DNA of 64,000 nucleotides from Lachnospiraceae bacterium (GCA_024696005.1 JAILHF010000054.1:51732-115731); one strand, 5' to 3'; positions 6,797 to 16,662 are shown, counted from the stretch's first letter. A program made the numbers and translations. Notes: generated by a model not told the origin, from the letters alone.

Positions 6797-9046
6797 ATGT
6801 ATCGGAGAATGATCATTAACGATCTGAAAAAAAACAGTCTGGTTTCGGCAGCTGCCTGCATCTTCATGGCAGTTTCGGCAGCCTTTATCGGTCTTACCGT
6901 CCTGCTTTTTGCGAACCTGCTCGGTTCCATGGACAATCTGATGAAAGACGCGAAAACCTGCGACTTTTTGCAGATGCATTCCGGCGGGCTCGATGCTGAG
7001 GAACTGAAAGCCTTCGCCGCGTCAAGGGATGACGTGGAAGATCATCTGATCGCCGATTTCCTGAACATCGAAAACAGCGAGCTGTTCCTGAACGGCACTC
7101 CCCTTACGGACAGCACGCAGGATAACGGCTTTTGCGTGCAGAACGAAAACTTCGACCACATGCTCGGCATGGATAACGAGATCCTCTTTCCGGAAGAAGG
7201 AACGGTGTATGTCCCCGTCTGCTATCGGAGCGAGTACGGCATTGAGGAAGGACAGATCCTGCGCGTCAGGGATGTAGAACTCACCATAGCGGGCTTTCTG
7301 CGGGATTCCCAGATGAACTCCATGATGGCTTCCTCCAAGAGATTCCTGGTATCCCCGCAGGATTACCGCAAACTGGAAGCGTACGGGACGCCGGAATACC
7401 TGATCGAGTTCAGGATAAAGGAAGGATGCAGCATCAACTCGTTTGCGACTGCCTACGCCGATGCCGGTCTGCCCTGCAACGGCCCGACGATCACCGCTCC
7501 GCTGATCCGTACGATGAACGCCCTGTCAGACGGCCTGATGATACTGGTGATCCTTCTCGTGAGCGTGGTGATCCTGATCATCTCCCTGATCTGCATCCGC
7601 TACATCGTGCTCACGGGGATCGAAAAGGACAAGAAGGAAGCCGGAATGCTGAAGGCTCTGGGCCTGTCTCCCCGGGACATCAGGAAGATCTACACCCTGA
7701 AATATGTGCTCCTCTCCTTTACCGGAGGCCTGGCCGGCGCAGTCGCGGCGCTCCTTCTTTCCGGCCCTCTCGGCCGCCAGATGCGCGAGCTCTACGGTCC
7801 CGCCCAAAACACAGCCGGGATCGTGATCGTGGCACTGATCGGGATCCTCCTGACGGAAGGCCTGATCCTCGGCTTCGTGAAGAGCTACCTGAAAAAGAAC
7901 GACCGCATGACCGCGGTGGAGGCCATAAGGGATAACGCGACCGACGGCAGGAACAAAAGCGACAGCTTCATGCGGATCTTTGCCGTTACCGTGGCAGCCG
8001 TCTTCCTCATGCTCGTTCCGCTCAACATGGCAGGCACCGTTTCGTCCGCAAGATTCGTGCGCTACATGGGCATCGGCCAGAGCGAGATCCGCATGGACGT
8101 GCGCCAGTGCGACAATATCGCCGGCGTTTCAAAAGACATTTACGAAAAGGCGCTCGCAGACGAACGTGTGGATAAATGCGTCCTGATGCAGACCGAAAGC
8201 TGCCGGGCCGTGCCGGAGAACGGTGAAGCCGTTAACCTCCTTGCGGAGACCGGCGACCATTCGGTATTCCCTCCGGAGTACGTCGGCGGCAAAGCGCCGG
8301 AAGCAGCGGGCGAGATCGCACTCTCCTCTCTGCTGGCACGGGATCTGTCCTGTGAGACCGGCGATGTGATCCGCCTGGAAAGGAACGGACAGGAAGAGGA
8401 ATACCGTGTATGCGGCATTTATCCGGACATCACCAACGGCGGAAAAACCTCCAAGATCTGCGGCGATCCGACAGCGGCCGGTGAAGACCGGGAGATCATG
8501 TGGAGCATCCTGTACGTGACCCTGAAGGAGGGTGAGGATACGGACGCCTGGATCAGCGACTGTCAGTCTTACTGCCGCGAATACGGCAATTCCGTAAAGA
8601 TCACCGACATCGCCCGTTACGTGGACGGAACCTACGGACAGACGATCAAAAGGATCCGGCTTTCGGCTCTCACCTCCGTACTCGCATCCTGCCTGATCCT
8701 CTTTGTCATCGTGCTGCTCTTTGTCCGTCTCATGATCTGGCAGGAGAAAAAGGACATTGCATTAAAAAAAGCGCTCGGAGTAAGCTGCGTTCATATCAGG
8801 GCAGGATATCTCAAAAGAGCGCTTTCTCATGCGGCTGCGGGAATCGCCGCGGGCATCGTGTCCGGCATTGTGCCCGGTCAGATGCTGGTGGGCCTGCTGC
8901 TCAGCTCGCTCGGAGCAGCAGGCTTCCGCTTCATCATCGACGGGAAAACGGTGTTCCTGTTGGTTCCCCTGATCACCTTTGCCGTGGCAGCGCTCGGTGT
9001 GCGGACAGGCACGCGCGAGGTCGGCCGGCTGAAGATCAGGCTGTAG
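6797..9046 (+). CDS. ABC transporter permease, FtsX/MacB family
   Basis: Membrane partner of the ATPase upstream, 749 residues. One N-terminal helix is followed by an extracytoplasmic domain, then two FtsX-type three-helix bundles: about residues 240-370 (DKKEAGMLKALGLSPRDIRKIY) and the C-terminal 120 residues (EKKDIALKKALGVSCVHI). A second external domain lies between them. The ATG at 6797 (MYRRMIINDL) follows GGGAGAGG; an earlier ATG at 6764 overlaps the ATPase stop and lacks a ribosome site. Last gene of the tetR operon. A short GATCCG/CGGATC inverted repeat follows the stop, without a U-tract. Confidence 0.9.
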   Translation: MYRRMIINDLKKNSLVSAAACIFMAVSAAFIGLTVLLFANLLGSMDNLMKDAKTCDFLQMHSGGLDAEELKAFAASRDDVEDHLIADFLNIENSELFLNGTPLTDSTQDNGFCVQNENFDHMLGMDNEILFPEEGTVYVPVCYRSEYGIEEGQILRVRDVELTIAGFLRDSQMNSMMASSKRFLVSPQDYRKLEAYGTPEYLIEFRIKEGCSINSFATAYADAGLPCNGPTITAPLIRTMNALSDGLMILVILLVSVVILIISLICIRYIVLTGIEKDKKEAGMLKALGLSPRDIRKIYTLKYVLLSFTGGLAGAVAALLLSGPLGRQMRELYGPAQNTAGIVIVALIGILLTEGLILGFVKSYLKKNDRMTAVEAIRDNATDGRNKSDSFMRIFAVTVAAVFLMLVPLNMAGTVSSARFVRYMGIGQSEIRMDVRQCDNIAGVSKDIYEKALADERVDKCVLMQTESCRAVPENGEAVNLLAETGDHSVFPPEYVGGKAPEAAGEIALSSLLARDLSCETGDVIRLERNGQEEEYRVCGIYPDITNGGKTSKICGDPTAAGEDREIMWSILYVTLKEGEDTDAWISDCQSYCREYGNSVKITDIARYVDGTYGQTIKRIRLSALTSVLASCLILFVIVLLFVRLMIWQEKKDIALKKALGVSCVHIRAGYLKRALSHAAAGIAAGIVSGIVPGQMLVGLLLSSLGAAGFRFIIDGKTVFLLVPLITFAVAALGVRTGTREVGRLKIRL

Positions 9047-9076
9047 GATCCGCTTTCCGTCTATGGGTTTTCCGGA

Positions 9077-10450
9077 TCAGTCCGTATAAGTCACATGATC
9101 CATGTCGTAGAAGACGTACCAGTTGGTCCCGTACTGCCAGAGCACACCCGTCAGGTCCAGCTCTCTGTCATTCTCGGGCTTTTCACCACCCACCGGCCAG
9201 GTCATCAACATCATCGAATGTGCCTTGTCTTCCGTGATCGCCTTCATTCCGCCTTTCTCAAAGACCCCGTGGAGCCGGAAGACACAGCCTTTCCAGTCTT
9301 CACTCTTCAGGGCTTTGGAGACCTTGTCACGGTAATTGTCGGCTTCCTTGTCATCCCATTCGATGTACTCAAGGACATAATCGGGATCCTGATCAAGATT
9401 GACGCTGTCAAGGGTGATATCCATGATGTTGTCGACCTCGGGGTTCGGATAAGGGCTGCCTGCTGCCAGAGCCGCAGCGATCGCATCTTCCTTTTCCTTC
9501 TGCAGAGCTTCCAGATTTGCCTTCGTGGTCAGCTCAAAAGCGGGCTGATAACCGGTCAGGTTCATGTCATCATCGTATACGGGGAAGAGGCCGAATTCCG
9601 TCACCTTTCCATCCGCAGAGATGTTGAACTCCTGCTGCCAGGAGTCGCTGTAGGTCGTCTCGCTGCCGCTCTCGCCGCCGTCCTCAAGAAGGGATCCGCC
9701 GTCGATCACCTGGATGCCCGCATCCTCGGGATTGTCATAGATCAGCAACAGTACATTGGAACCCTGCACTTCCCAGCGACCCTTCATGTCGTCCATGTCG
9801 GTCACGGATTCCACAAAAGTGCCGTCCTCGTTGAATACGATCTGCTGGTACTTTCTGCTGGAAAGGTCACGGTATGCCACCAGTCCCGCGAAAGCATCAT
9901 CGTACCACTTCTGGTCCTTGCAGCCGTATTCCGGATGGGCTCTCTTCCATTCGGTTCCGGTCTTGAAATCATAGCAGCTGAAATTGTCCTGGAAGGTAAA
10001 GTCGTAATCATAGGTCACGCTCTTGTCCTTCATAAAGGTGAACTCACCGGTGATGGCATGACCGTTGCCGCCGTCACGAAGGGGCATGTCGATCAGATCA
10101 TCGTCGCTCCCGTTCAGGGTCTTGTACTGGCAGAATGCCAGTCCGACGCAGTCATCCCTCTTGGAAGTCTGTGTCAGGGTAAAGCTCAGTTCCGAAGAAG
10201 TATCCCCGTTCGGATACCAGCGTTCGGATGTATCCTCGTCACTGTTGAGCGATCCGGGATGGATCTCGGACGGATCGATGTTCGCAGGATACTTGGCGAC
10301 CGGATCAAGCTCCTCTTCCGGCTCGCTCTGCTCCTCTTCGACCTCGGTCTCGGGCTCGGTCTCGGGCTTCGTGTCGGGTTCCTTTCCCGTGCAGGCGGTC
10401 AGCGAAAGACCAACGCCCAGCGCGAGTGCCAGCAAACGTGCTTTTTTCAT
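9077..10450 (-). CDS. Putative lipoprotein of unknown function
   Basis: Surface lipoprotein of 457 residues: signal peptide with lipobox LTAC (Cys20), a Glu/Pro/Thr-rich linker (about 21-48), then a beta-rich domain. Segments such as VFNEDGTFVESV followed by GRWEVQGSNVLLLIYD resemble the lipocalin-like 'value versus threshold' folds common in clostridial lipoproteins. The last 150 residues (YVLEYIEWDDKEADNYRDKV and onward) form a second region. It has its own promoter upstream. It shares overall design, not clear homology, with the lipoprotein at 55088-56506. No catalytic motif is visible. Confidence 0.75.
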   Translation of the reverse strand: MKKARLLALALGVGLSLTACTGKEPDTKPETEPETEVEEEQSEPEEELDPVAKYPANIDPSEIHPGSLNSDEDTSERWYPNGDTSSELSFTLTQTSKRDDCVGLAFCQYKTLNGSDDDLIDMPLRDGGNGHAITGEFTFMKDKSVTYDYDFTFQDNFSCYDFKTGTEWKRAHPEYGCKDQKWYDDAFAGLVAYRDLSSRKYQQIVFNEDGTFVESVTDMDDMKGRWEVQGSNVLLLIYDNPEDAGIQVIDGGSLLEDGGESGSETTYSDSWQQEFNISADGKVTEFGLFPVYDDDMNLTGYQPAFELTTKANLEALQKEKEDAIAAALAAGSPYPNPEVDNIMDITLDSVNLDQDPDYVLEYIEWDDKEADNYRDKVSKALKSEDWKGCVFRLHGVFEKGGMKAITEDKAHSMMLMTWPVGGEKPENDRELDLTGVLWQYGTNWYVFYDMDHVTYTD

Positions 10451-10549
10451 AATTTTCTCCCTCCTCCTGTCAATGATCCTCCGTTTTTCCGGACGGACAG
10501 GCTGTCCGGCATCACGAAAAGATCAGACGACAAAGTTGTTACAAAAGGG

Positions 10550-10577
10550 ATTATAAACGCATTTTCGGGATTTTCAA
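10550..10577 (-). promoter_or_regulatory. Promoter of the 9077-10450 lipoprotein gene
   Basis: TTGAAA (10572-10577) and TATAAT (10550-10555) with a 16-base spacer on the minus strand, 100 bases upstream of the ATG. The rest of the gap 10451-10636 shows no other clear feature. Confidence 0.7.
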
Positions 10578-10636
10578 TTGTCAGGACGTGAATTTTGCCC
10601 TATTTTTCTGTGATTTTTTGTGGGTTTTGACAAGAT

Positions 10637-12355
10637 TCAGCAGATATAGCCAAAAGGAGAGGTATCTCTTTTTAACGAACGCAAGGACGAATACGCCGTA
10701 TTGATGATGTCCCGGCTTTCATCGTACGCGATCGTATATTCCGAGATCCAGGGCGCGCGGTCTGCGTCCAGGTCGGAGATGAAACGAAACAGCATGCCCT
10801 CATCGGTCGGCTGAAAACCCATCCCGCCCTCGCTGTTTGGGGTATTCAGGCGCGTCCGCAGGATCTCGCGGTAAGCCGGGCTCACAAGCCTGTCATGCTG
10901 CGGGCCGGAGGAATTATTCTTTTCGGCCTTTTTGATGAGCATGTCGAGCAGCTTCTCCGTATCGGTATAGAATTCCGCGGCACACATGAGGTGACCGTCT
11001 TTTGCGTCAAAGCAATAGGTCAGATGGTCGCCGAGGGGATCCTTGTTCTGAAGCCCTCCTTCGATCGGCAGACTGTGTTGCTCACTGCGCAGCATCCAGA
11101 ACGAAAAGAAACGTTCCTCGCAGCATGTCCGGAAAACGTCGATGAGCCGCGACGCATAATAGGGCGGATTCTTCTTCTGCCTCTCTTCTTCGGGAAACGC
11201 CGCCATGGCCCCGTAAAGCCAGAGCCCTCTCGCCTTTTCTTCTTTATTGACCTGCGCAAGCATCTGATCCAGACCGTCCCTGAGCGCTTCGCTCACCTCG
11301 CCCTCAAACACCCATCTGCCGACCGGATAATCCACCGTGTAGGGATAAGCCTCTCCCTGCATTTCCACGGTCTCTTCGTCTTTTCCCATCTTGCTGAGGG
11401 AAATGTTGTAAGTGCTTTTGCCTCCGTCGTTTGAGGTAAAGCGCTGCATGGCTTTTGTGCTGTGAAACTCATTGCGGTAATAATCCAGCCCTGCCCGGAC
11501 CAGCAGGCGGAAAAGGAAGAGATGAAGCTTGCGGCCGTCCTGCTTCCATTCCTCGGGGACAAAAACGTGATTGGCTCTCGCGTGGTAGGATTCTTTGTAA
11601 AACTCTATGGACAGATCAAAGCTCTCCGCGGTGGAAGGCACATCATCCTGCCACACGTCAAGACCGTTCAGCTGATCCAGCTTTCCGTTGGCGATGCAGA
11701 GCGCCAGCTCGTTCATTTCCTCCGGGCTGACCTCCACATCGGGACAGCGAAAGCCTTTCCCTCTGCCCTCTTCGAAAGCTGCCATTCCTTCAAAGTTCAT
11801 GGCAGCTTTCCCGCTCGCGCCTTTGTTGAGCACGGCCCGCAGGATGCCTCCGTTGTCCTCCGTCCGCTCCACCTCGTAGACATAAAATCCCTGTGTGGGA
11901 GGTATCGGGGCCATCATGCCGCTCTCCCTGTGCGGTTCAGCCACCTTCAGCAGCAGTTTTCTCACACGGTAATCCTGAAACCATTTGATGGCTTTTTCAT
12001 CGGTATTGAAATGAACCTCCCCGTATTTCGGGGCCGCATAAGGCTCGCGCTTGAAACAGCGCGGCGTCATCACCGCGTCATAGACGACCGTTGCAAAACG
12101 TACCTCCAGGATATCGAAGTCGGCATCCGCCCCGGGGTGAAAGATGAGCACATGCACGGGGAACAGTTCCTTTACGGTCCTGATCTTCCATTCATTGCCC
12201 CCCTTGGGATCCCCTTCCACGGAAAAAGACATGCTCACGCACTTTCCGTCTTCCCGGAGCGTGACGGTCTTATCTTCAAAGCAAAGCTCCGCCCCTCTCG
12301 GGCTGTCCTCATACCATGTGCCGGCAAGCCCTTTCAGCACCTCTTCCGCTTCCAT
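10637..12355 (-). CDS. Cytoplasmic protein of unknown function, 572 residues
   Basis: No signal peptide, membrane helix or recognisable motif. The N-terminal 100 residues look like a lipocalin-type 'GTWYEDSPRGAELCFEDKTVTL' barrel start (quoted part GTWYEDSPRGAEL), where a G-x-W opens a beta-rich domain. The remainder is mixed alpha/beta with several Trp/Tyr-rich segments (DYRVRKLLLKVAEPH, RLLVRAGLDYYRNEFHS). GGAGGAAG precedes the ATG. It follows the beta-helix lipoprotein by 12 bases and is probably co-transcribed with it. I do not recognise the family. Confidence 0.7.
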   Translation of the reverse strand: MEAEEVLKGLAGTWYEDSPRGAELCFEDKTVTLREDGKCVSMSFSVEGDPKGGNEWKIRTVKELFPVHVLIFHPGADADFDILEVRFATVVYDAVMTPRCFKREPYAAPKYGEVHFNTDEKAIKWFQDYRVRKLLLKVAEPHRESGMMAPIPPTQGFYVYEVERTEDNGGILRAVLNKGASGKAAMNFEGMAAFEEGRGKGFRCPDVEVSPEEMNELALCIANGKLDQLNGLDVWQDDVPSTAESFDLSIEFYKESYHARANHVFVPEEWKQDGRKLHLFLFRLLVRAGLDYYRNEFHSTKAMQRFTSNDGGKSTYNISLSKMGKDEETVEMQGEAYPYTVDYPVGRWVFEGEVSEALRDGLDQMLAQVNKEEKARGLWLYGAMAAFPEEERQKKNPPYYASRLIDVFRTCCEERFFSFWMLRSEQHSLPIEGGLQNKDPLGDHLTYCFDAKDGHLMCAAEFYTDTEKLLDMLIKKAEKNNSSGPQHDRLVSPAYREILRTRLNTPNSEGGMGFQPTDEGMLFRFISDLDADRAPWISEYTIAYDESRDIINTAYSSLRSLKRDTSPFGYIC

Positions 12356-12367
12356 GTGCTTCCTCCG

Positions 12368-13687
12368 TTAATCCGCTTTATAAAACCAGAACGTCCCGTA
12401 GTCTGTTGACAGATTCATGTACATCGGTCCTTCGCTGTCGGGATCGTAATAGAGCGTGACGCCGCCCCATTTTTGCCCGTCGTAAAGAGTGATGTCTGCG
12501 GAATAGTGTCCGTCGCATTCCCAATAAAGGGCACGTTCAAACTCTTCCGGCTGGAAGAACGAAACCGTCCCTTCCTTGAGGAAACAGATCCACGAACCGT
12601 TTTTGATGGTCGTGCCGGCATCGTTATCCGTGATCGAAAAGCCGGACCATGTCGTTCCTCTCAACACCCCGTCGTCAAAGGGCGCGACCTTGAGGCGCGT
12701 GATCGCGAGGGTCGGCCCCTCTTCAAATTCCGCGATGTCCGGATAGATCTCGATATTCCCCCAGCTGCAGTTTTCCTTCACGACATCATCCCGGAAATAC
12801 AGATTCTCGGATTCCCTGTCACCGAAAACGCAGTCATAAAAACAGAGTTTTCCGTTCCTCGTGTCTCCGCAGATCCCGCCGCCCTCCGAGCCGGTCAGTT
12901 CGCAGCCCGTAAAGACGATGCTCCCCTCCCAGGGGGCGTCAAGATCGAACGGTCCGTAAGAGCAGTCGCGGATCGTTGTGTCATAGAAGCGGAAATCCCC
13001 GCTGGCTTCGTCTCCGCAGGTCGCAATGCCGTGCACGCCGCAGCCGAAGATGTCGGCATTGGTGACCAGCACATCGTGACAGCCCCAGAAATCCAGTACG
13101 TTTCCGCCGCAATCCCCCCGCATGGTGTGCCCGATGGTCAGGTTGGAAAGAAGGATGTCATCCGACCCGTGGAACGCAAAGAGCGAGGCGTATCTGGGCT
13201 CCGTCAGGATCTGCACATCCGCCCGGTCGTTCGAGCGTCCGATGATGGAAAGGCCGTCCACACCGGTCACGACCAGCTCCACGCCGTCATAGACCGACTC
13301 CATGCTCACATACCCCTTCGACTCGATCTTCTTCCAGTTCTCATCCGGGTCCTGCTGCTGCGCCGTAAGATAATCGCTGAGCATGTAGGTCCCGGGCTCC
13401 ATCACGATCTTTGCTCCCGGCTCGATCGCTTCCAGCAGGCCCTCCACATCGTGAACCAGGCTAAGGCCTTCCGGAGCGGCGACATTTCCTGTCCCGTTCC
13501 CTTCATCAGGATTCCCGCCGGGCTTGCTGCCCTCATCCTGGCCGTTGCCCTCGTCATCCTCTTCCCCGTCGTCTTCCTTCGTAACGGTTCCGCGCGGCTT
13601 GCCTTCTCCCGAAGCGCTTTCGCAGCCGGCAAGCGCTGCCGTTGCCAGCACCGCGCACATCAGCATTCCGATCTGTCTCTTTTTCAT
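12368..13687 (-). CDS. Lipoprotein with right-handed parallel beta-helix
   Basis: Secreted lipoprotein of 439 residues. The signal peptide ends in lipobox LAGC (Cys22), followed by an Asp/Glu/Gly-rich linker to about residue 75. Residues about 90-300 are a pectate-lyase-like beta-helix: repeated short turns of the form ...SDDILLSNLTIGHT..., CHDVLVTNADIFGCGVHGI, FRFYDTTIRDCSYGPF and GSIVFTGCELTGSEGGGI. The N-terminal LLEAIEPGAKIVMEPGTYML opening is standard for such proteins. The ATG at 13687 follows GGAGG; an upstream start adding MGRRK is less likely. This fold binds or cleaves polysaccharide, but no catalytic set can be assigned. Confidence 0.82.
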   Translation of the reverse strand: MKKRQIGMLMCAVLATAALAGCESASGEGKPRGTVTKEDDGEEDDEGNGQDEGSKPGGNPDEGNGTGNVAAPEGLSLVHDVEGLLEAIEPGAKIVMEPGTYMLSDYLTAQQQDPDENWKKIESKGYVSMESVYDGVELVVTGVDGLSIIGRSNDRADVQILTEPRYASLFAFHGSDDILLSNLTIGHTMRGDCGGNVLDFWGCHDVLVTNADIFGCGVHGIATCGDEASGDFRFYDTTIRDCSYGPFDLDAPWEGSIVFTGCELTGSEGGGICGDTRNGKLCFYDCVFGDRESENLYFRDDVVKENCSWGNIEIYPDIAEFEEGPTLAITRLKVAPFDDGVLRGTTWSGFSITDNDAGTTIKNGSWICFLKEGTVSFFQPEEFERALYWECDGHYSADITLYDGQKWGGVTLYYDPDSEGPMYMNLSTDYGTFWFYKAD

Positions 13688-13732
13688 CTTTCTCCTCCCC
13701 AAATGAACGCACAGCCGTCCGTTCTTTGTCCG

Positions 13733-14290
13733 TCAACCGACGCAATTGCTCCCGAACGGGATCCGGCAGATCAGATCCACCGCAAACAATATCACGATCA
13801 CGATAAAGATCACGTTATGGACCTTTGACGTGCGTATCTTTCCCTGAAGCTTCACGACCGCCGGCTGGATCAGACAGATCGCCACCCAGATCAGCAGGCC
13901 GAACATCAAAGAGGGAACCAGGGCGATCCGTCCGTCGAAATTCAGGAAATATCCGGTATAATCCCACATCTTCTCGCCCAGGGCCGCATCAATGATATAG
14001 CTGGCGGCCAGCTCGGCCATCGTTGCGATGAACATGCCGCACAAAAATACCGGCACGTGCTTCTTTATCTTCAGCAAAGTGAAGATGCCCAGTATGATAA
14101 AAAAGCCGAAGCCGTAGATCGGAAGCCAGGGGCCGAACAGAAAACCTCTGTTGATGAAGCCTCTGCGGTGATAGATCATGCAGCACCACACGGATTCGTA
14201 GATCCAGCCGCACAGCGCGTAAAGCAGGAAATACTCCATGTAGTCCCTGAACAGATTCCAGATCTTTTCTCTTTTCTCTTTCGTATTCAT
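13733..14290 (-). CDS. Putative ABC-transporter type IV membrane protein (CmpB-like, PF06541)
   Basis: Integral membrane protein of 185 residues with about five helices. The opening YFLLYALCGWIYESVWC followed by RGFINRGFLFGPWLPIYGFG is the hallmark of the 'ABC-trans CmpB' family of Firmicutes, whose function is unknown. The MWDYTGYFLNFDGRI segment is also family-typical. The ATG at 14290 is preferred because AAAGG is correctly spaced from it. It begins 17 bases after the HD-GYP gene stop and precedes the beta-helix lipoprotein by 45 bases, which suggests one transcript. Confidence 0.82.
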   Translation of the reverse strand: MNTKEKREKIWNLFRDYMEYFLLYALCGWIYESVWCCMIYHRRGFINRGFLFGPWLPIYGFGFFIILGIFTLLKIKKHVPVFLCGMFIATMAELAASYIIDAALGEKMWDYTGYFLNFDGRIALVPSLMFGLLIWVAICLIQPAVVKLQGKIRTSKVHNVIFIVIVILFAVDLICRIPFGSNCVG

Positions 14291-14307
14291 CGGCATCCTT
14301 TCCCGCG

Positions 14308-16662
14308 TCAACCGCCGATCCTGATATCCGTCACGGCGACCTGGTCACCGGTCACCGCGGCATAGATCGTCTTTTCGATGCCGGTGATCGTAAACATGTT
14401 GCTGACGGCGATCCCCGCATTTTCGGTGATCACGGTGATCCGGTCGTCCTCGACGCGGAAGGTCACTGTCGCGTCATAACCTTCGCGGTTGAATTCCTTC
14501 CAGGCATCCCACCCCCGGAAACGGTCGGTCATCTTTACATTCAGCTCCGCATGGCAGCTCGGATCGCACTCCCAGCACTCACCGTCAAAACGCGTAAATG
14601 CCAGATCCCGGTAGGACGCGCCGTTCACCGCTCCGTCATCCGAACAGTAAATGTCGATAAACGGGCAATGCCATACCAGCCTGGCGGTGGGCAGGGTCTT
14701 TATGTGGAAGCTGATCTTCAGGCCGTCCTTTACCGGGACGCCCTCCGAATGCGCGGTGCGGTAACCGTCCACCTGGATGCTGGGGACATCTCCCTCGGGA
14801 CCGTCCAGATAGCTGATCTTTTCGGCTATCCTCGGGATCAGGCCGACCGGCGATTCCGTTTCTGCCTTGAACAGCTCAATGTTCGAATAGGTGCAATGCT
14901 CGCCCGTCAGACCGATGTAGAGATATCTCGTGCTGTCCGGAAGAGCAACGATGAACTCGACGCTTTTCTTTCTGTCGGATATGGTGATCATCGCGTGATC
15001 CTCGATCCGGACGGCCTCGATCCGGAAGCGTTCCTTTTGTTTCAGCTCGGGCAGACCTTTGTTCTTTTTCCGTGCCTCCATCTTTCTGGTACCGAGCGTG
15101 ACCGCCTGCAGCACGTTTGTGATCTCGCCGTATTCGAAATAATTCAGATCCTTCTTTTCCTTTTCGTCCGTATGTACTTTACCGTCAAGGGAATCAAAGA
15201 GCAGAAGGGCCGGGGCCGGGTTGAGCTCGGTGGATCCGGGTCCCGGCGTTACCGACAGGTTGATCGTTGTCTTGCAGGGCGTGATCAGAATGCCGTCCGA
15301 GGTCCAGCTTCGGTACTCACCGATGACCAGCTCACTCTGACCGTTCAGATCCGTGTTTTCCACGTTCTCGCTCATCTCGTATTCCAGGTCCTCATCAATC
15401 AGATGCAGCATGAGACGCGCGTATTCCGGGTCAAACTGGGTTCCGGTGCCCTTCACGATCTCTTCACGGACCTTTTGCTGCGGGATGGGATCACGATAGC
15501 TTCTCTTGGACGACATCGCATCGTAAGCGTCGGCGACCGCTATGATCCTGCCCATCTCGGGGATATCCTTTCCTTCCAGCCCTTCGGGATAGCCTTTCCC
15601 GTCGTAGCGCTCGTGATGATACCTTGCCCCCACCTGCAGATAGGGGAACTCACTGATGCTCCCCAGGATCTGCGCTCCCAGAACGGGGTGCAGCTTGATC
15701 GACTCGTATTCCTCTTTGGTCAGCTTGCCCTCTTTGGTGATGATGCTCTCGGAGATGCCGATCTTTCCGATGTCGTGAAGGAGCGCCGCATAGTAGATCT
15801 CGTCACACTCCTCTTCGCTCTTGCCGTTCATTTCGGCAAGCCTTCTCGAATACTCGGCCACTCTCGCCGAATGGCCGTGGGTATAGGTATCCTTTGCATC
15901 GATGGAGTTGACGAACGCCGTGATGACCTCTTTTGAGAAGTTCTCAAGCTTCAGATTCGTCGCGTTCAGCTCGGTGACATAGGTATCGAGCTTGTCTTTC
16001 AGCCCCTGGCGGTAGACCGTGGACAGATAAATGTAGTACTCCAGCATGCACAGTGCTGTGATCGCATCCGTGTAGCTGGGCTCCACCCCGTTATATTCGA
16101 GCAGAACGGTAACGACCGCCTGCACGCACATGATAAGCAGGACCGTGCTCTTACGTCTGTTGTTTTTGTTGAAGGAAGCAAACGATATCACCAGCAGCAA
16201 TACCAGATAAAAGATCTGGGTGACAAAGATCGTCAGACGCAGCGGACCGCCCCCCCAGTGATTGTCCCCTGATATGTAGAAAGCCAGACGCCCGCCGAAG
16301 AGGGACGTCGAGTAGATCGCACCATTCAGGACGGCCGGGATCACACACAGCAGACGGTGTTTGCTGTCATTTAAGATGATCAGGATCTCCAGAAGGATCA
16401 GTACCGGACGTAGCACATAGTCCAAAGTGCTTGCCAGCAAACGCCTGCGCACGATCTCCGCCGCCGCCTCCGGGCTCAGACCGCTGACGTCCGAGTATGT
16501 CTTCATGGGAGAAATGATCATCAGAACGATCATGATGACAACCGAAGCGGCAAAGAGCTTTGTCGCGGGTATCTTAACATCCCTGTTCACGAACATCATG
16601 GCGATGAGCGCAAGCAGGATCATAAGAGGCATGTAATTCAGGATAAAAAACGAACTTATCAT
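14308..16662 (-). CDS. Membrane HD-GYP phosphodiesterase with C-terminal tandem beta-sandwich-like repeats
   Basis: Predicted c-di-GMP phosphodiesterase of 784 residues. Residues 1-230 hold about seven membrane helices. An intact HD-GYP domain follows (about 245-410): HGHSARV, LLHDIGKIG (near 294), KLHPVLG, HHERYDGKGYPEG (near 357) and VADAYDAM, so every metal ligand is present. After about residue 430 comes a C-terminal extension of some 350 residues. It contains two copies of a unit ending in YIGLTGEHCTYSNIEL and YAAVTGDQVAVTDIRI, with W-H-C-P in between. The same extension occurs on the protein at 52004-54388. The repeats look like LamG/jelly-roll folds, possibly ligand sensors; that is inference. 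Confidence 0.85.
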   Translation of the reverse strand: MISSFFILNYMPLMILLALIAMMFVNRDVKIPATKLFAASVVIMIVLMIISPMKTYSDVSGLSPEAAAEIVRRRLLASTLDYVLRPVLILLEILIILNDSKHRLLCVIPAVLNGAIYSTSLFGGRLAFYISGDNHWGGGPLRLTIFVTQIFYLVLLLVISFASFNKNNRRKSTVLLIMCVQAVVTVLLEYNGVEPSYTDAITALCMLEYYIYLSTVYRQGLKDKLDTYVTELNATNLKLENFSKEVITAFVNSIDAKDTYTHGHSARVAEYSRRLAEMNGKSEEECDEIYYAALLHDIGKIGISESIITKEGKLTKEEYESIKLHPVLGAQILGSISEFPYLQVGARYHHERYDGKGYPEGLEGKDIPEMGRIIAVADAYDAMSSKRSYRDPIPQQKVREEIVKGTGTQFDPEYARLMLHLIDEDLEYEMSENVENTDLNGQSELVIGEYRSWTSDGILITPCKTTINLSVTPGPGSTELNPAPALLLFDSLDGKVHTDEKEKKDLNYFEYGEITNVLQAVTLGTRKMEARKKNKGLPELKQKERFRIEAVRIEDHAMITISDRKKSVEFIVALPDSTRYLYIGLTGEHCTYSNIELFKAETESPVGLIPRIAEKISYLDGPEGDVPSIQVDGYRTAHSEGVPVKDGLKISFHIKTLPTARLVWHCPFIDIYCSDDGAVNGASYRDLAFTRFDGECWECDPSCHAELNVKMTDRFRGWDAWKEFNREGYDATVTFRVEDDRITVITENAGIAVSNMFTITGIEKTIYAAVTGDQVAVTDIRIGG

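Noticed and set aside
9047..9078. Terminator after the tetR-efflux operon
   Set aside because: GATCCG and CGGATC can pair, but the loop is about 20 bases and no T-run follows on either strand.
9095..10591. 498-codon plus-strand frame opposite the lipoprotein gene
   Set aside because: No ribosome site and no recognisable motif; the minus-strand lipoprotein has a signal peptide and promoter.
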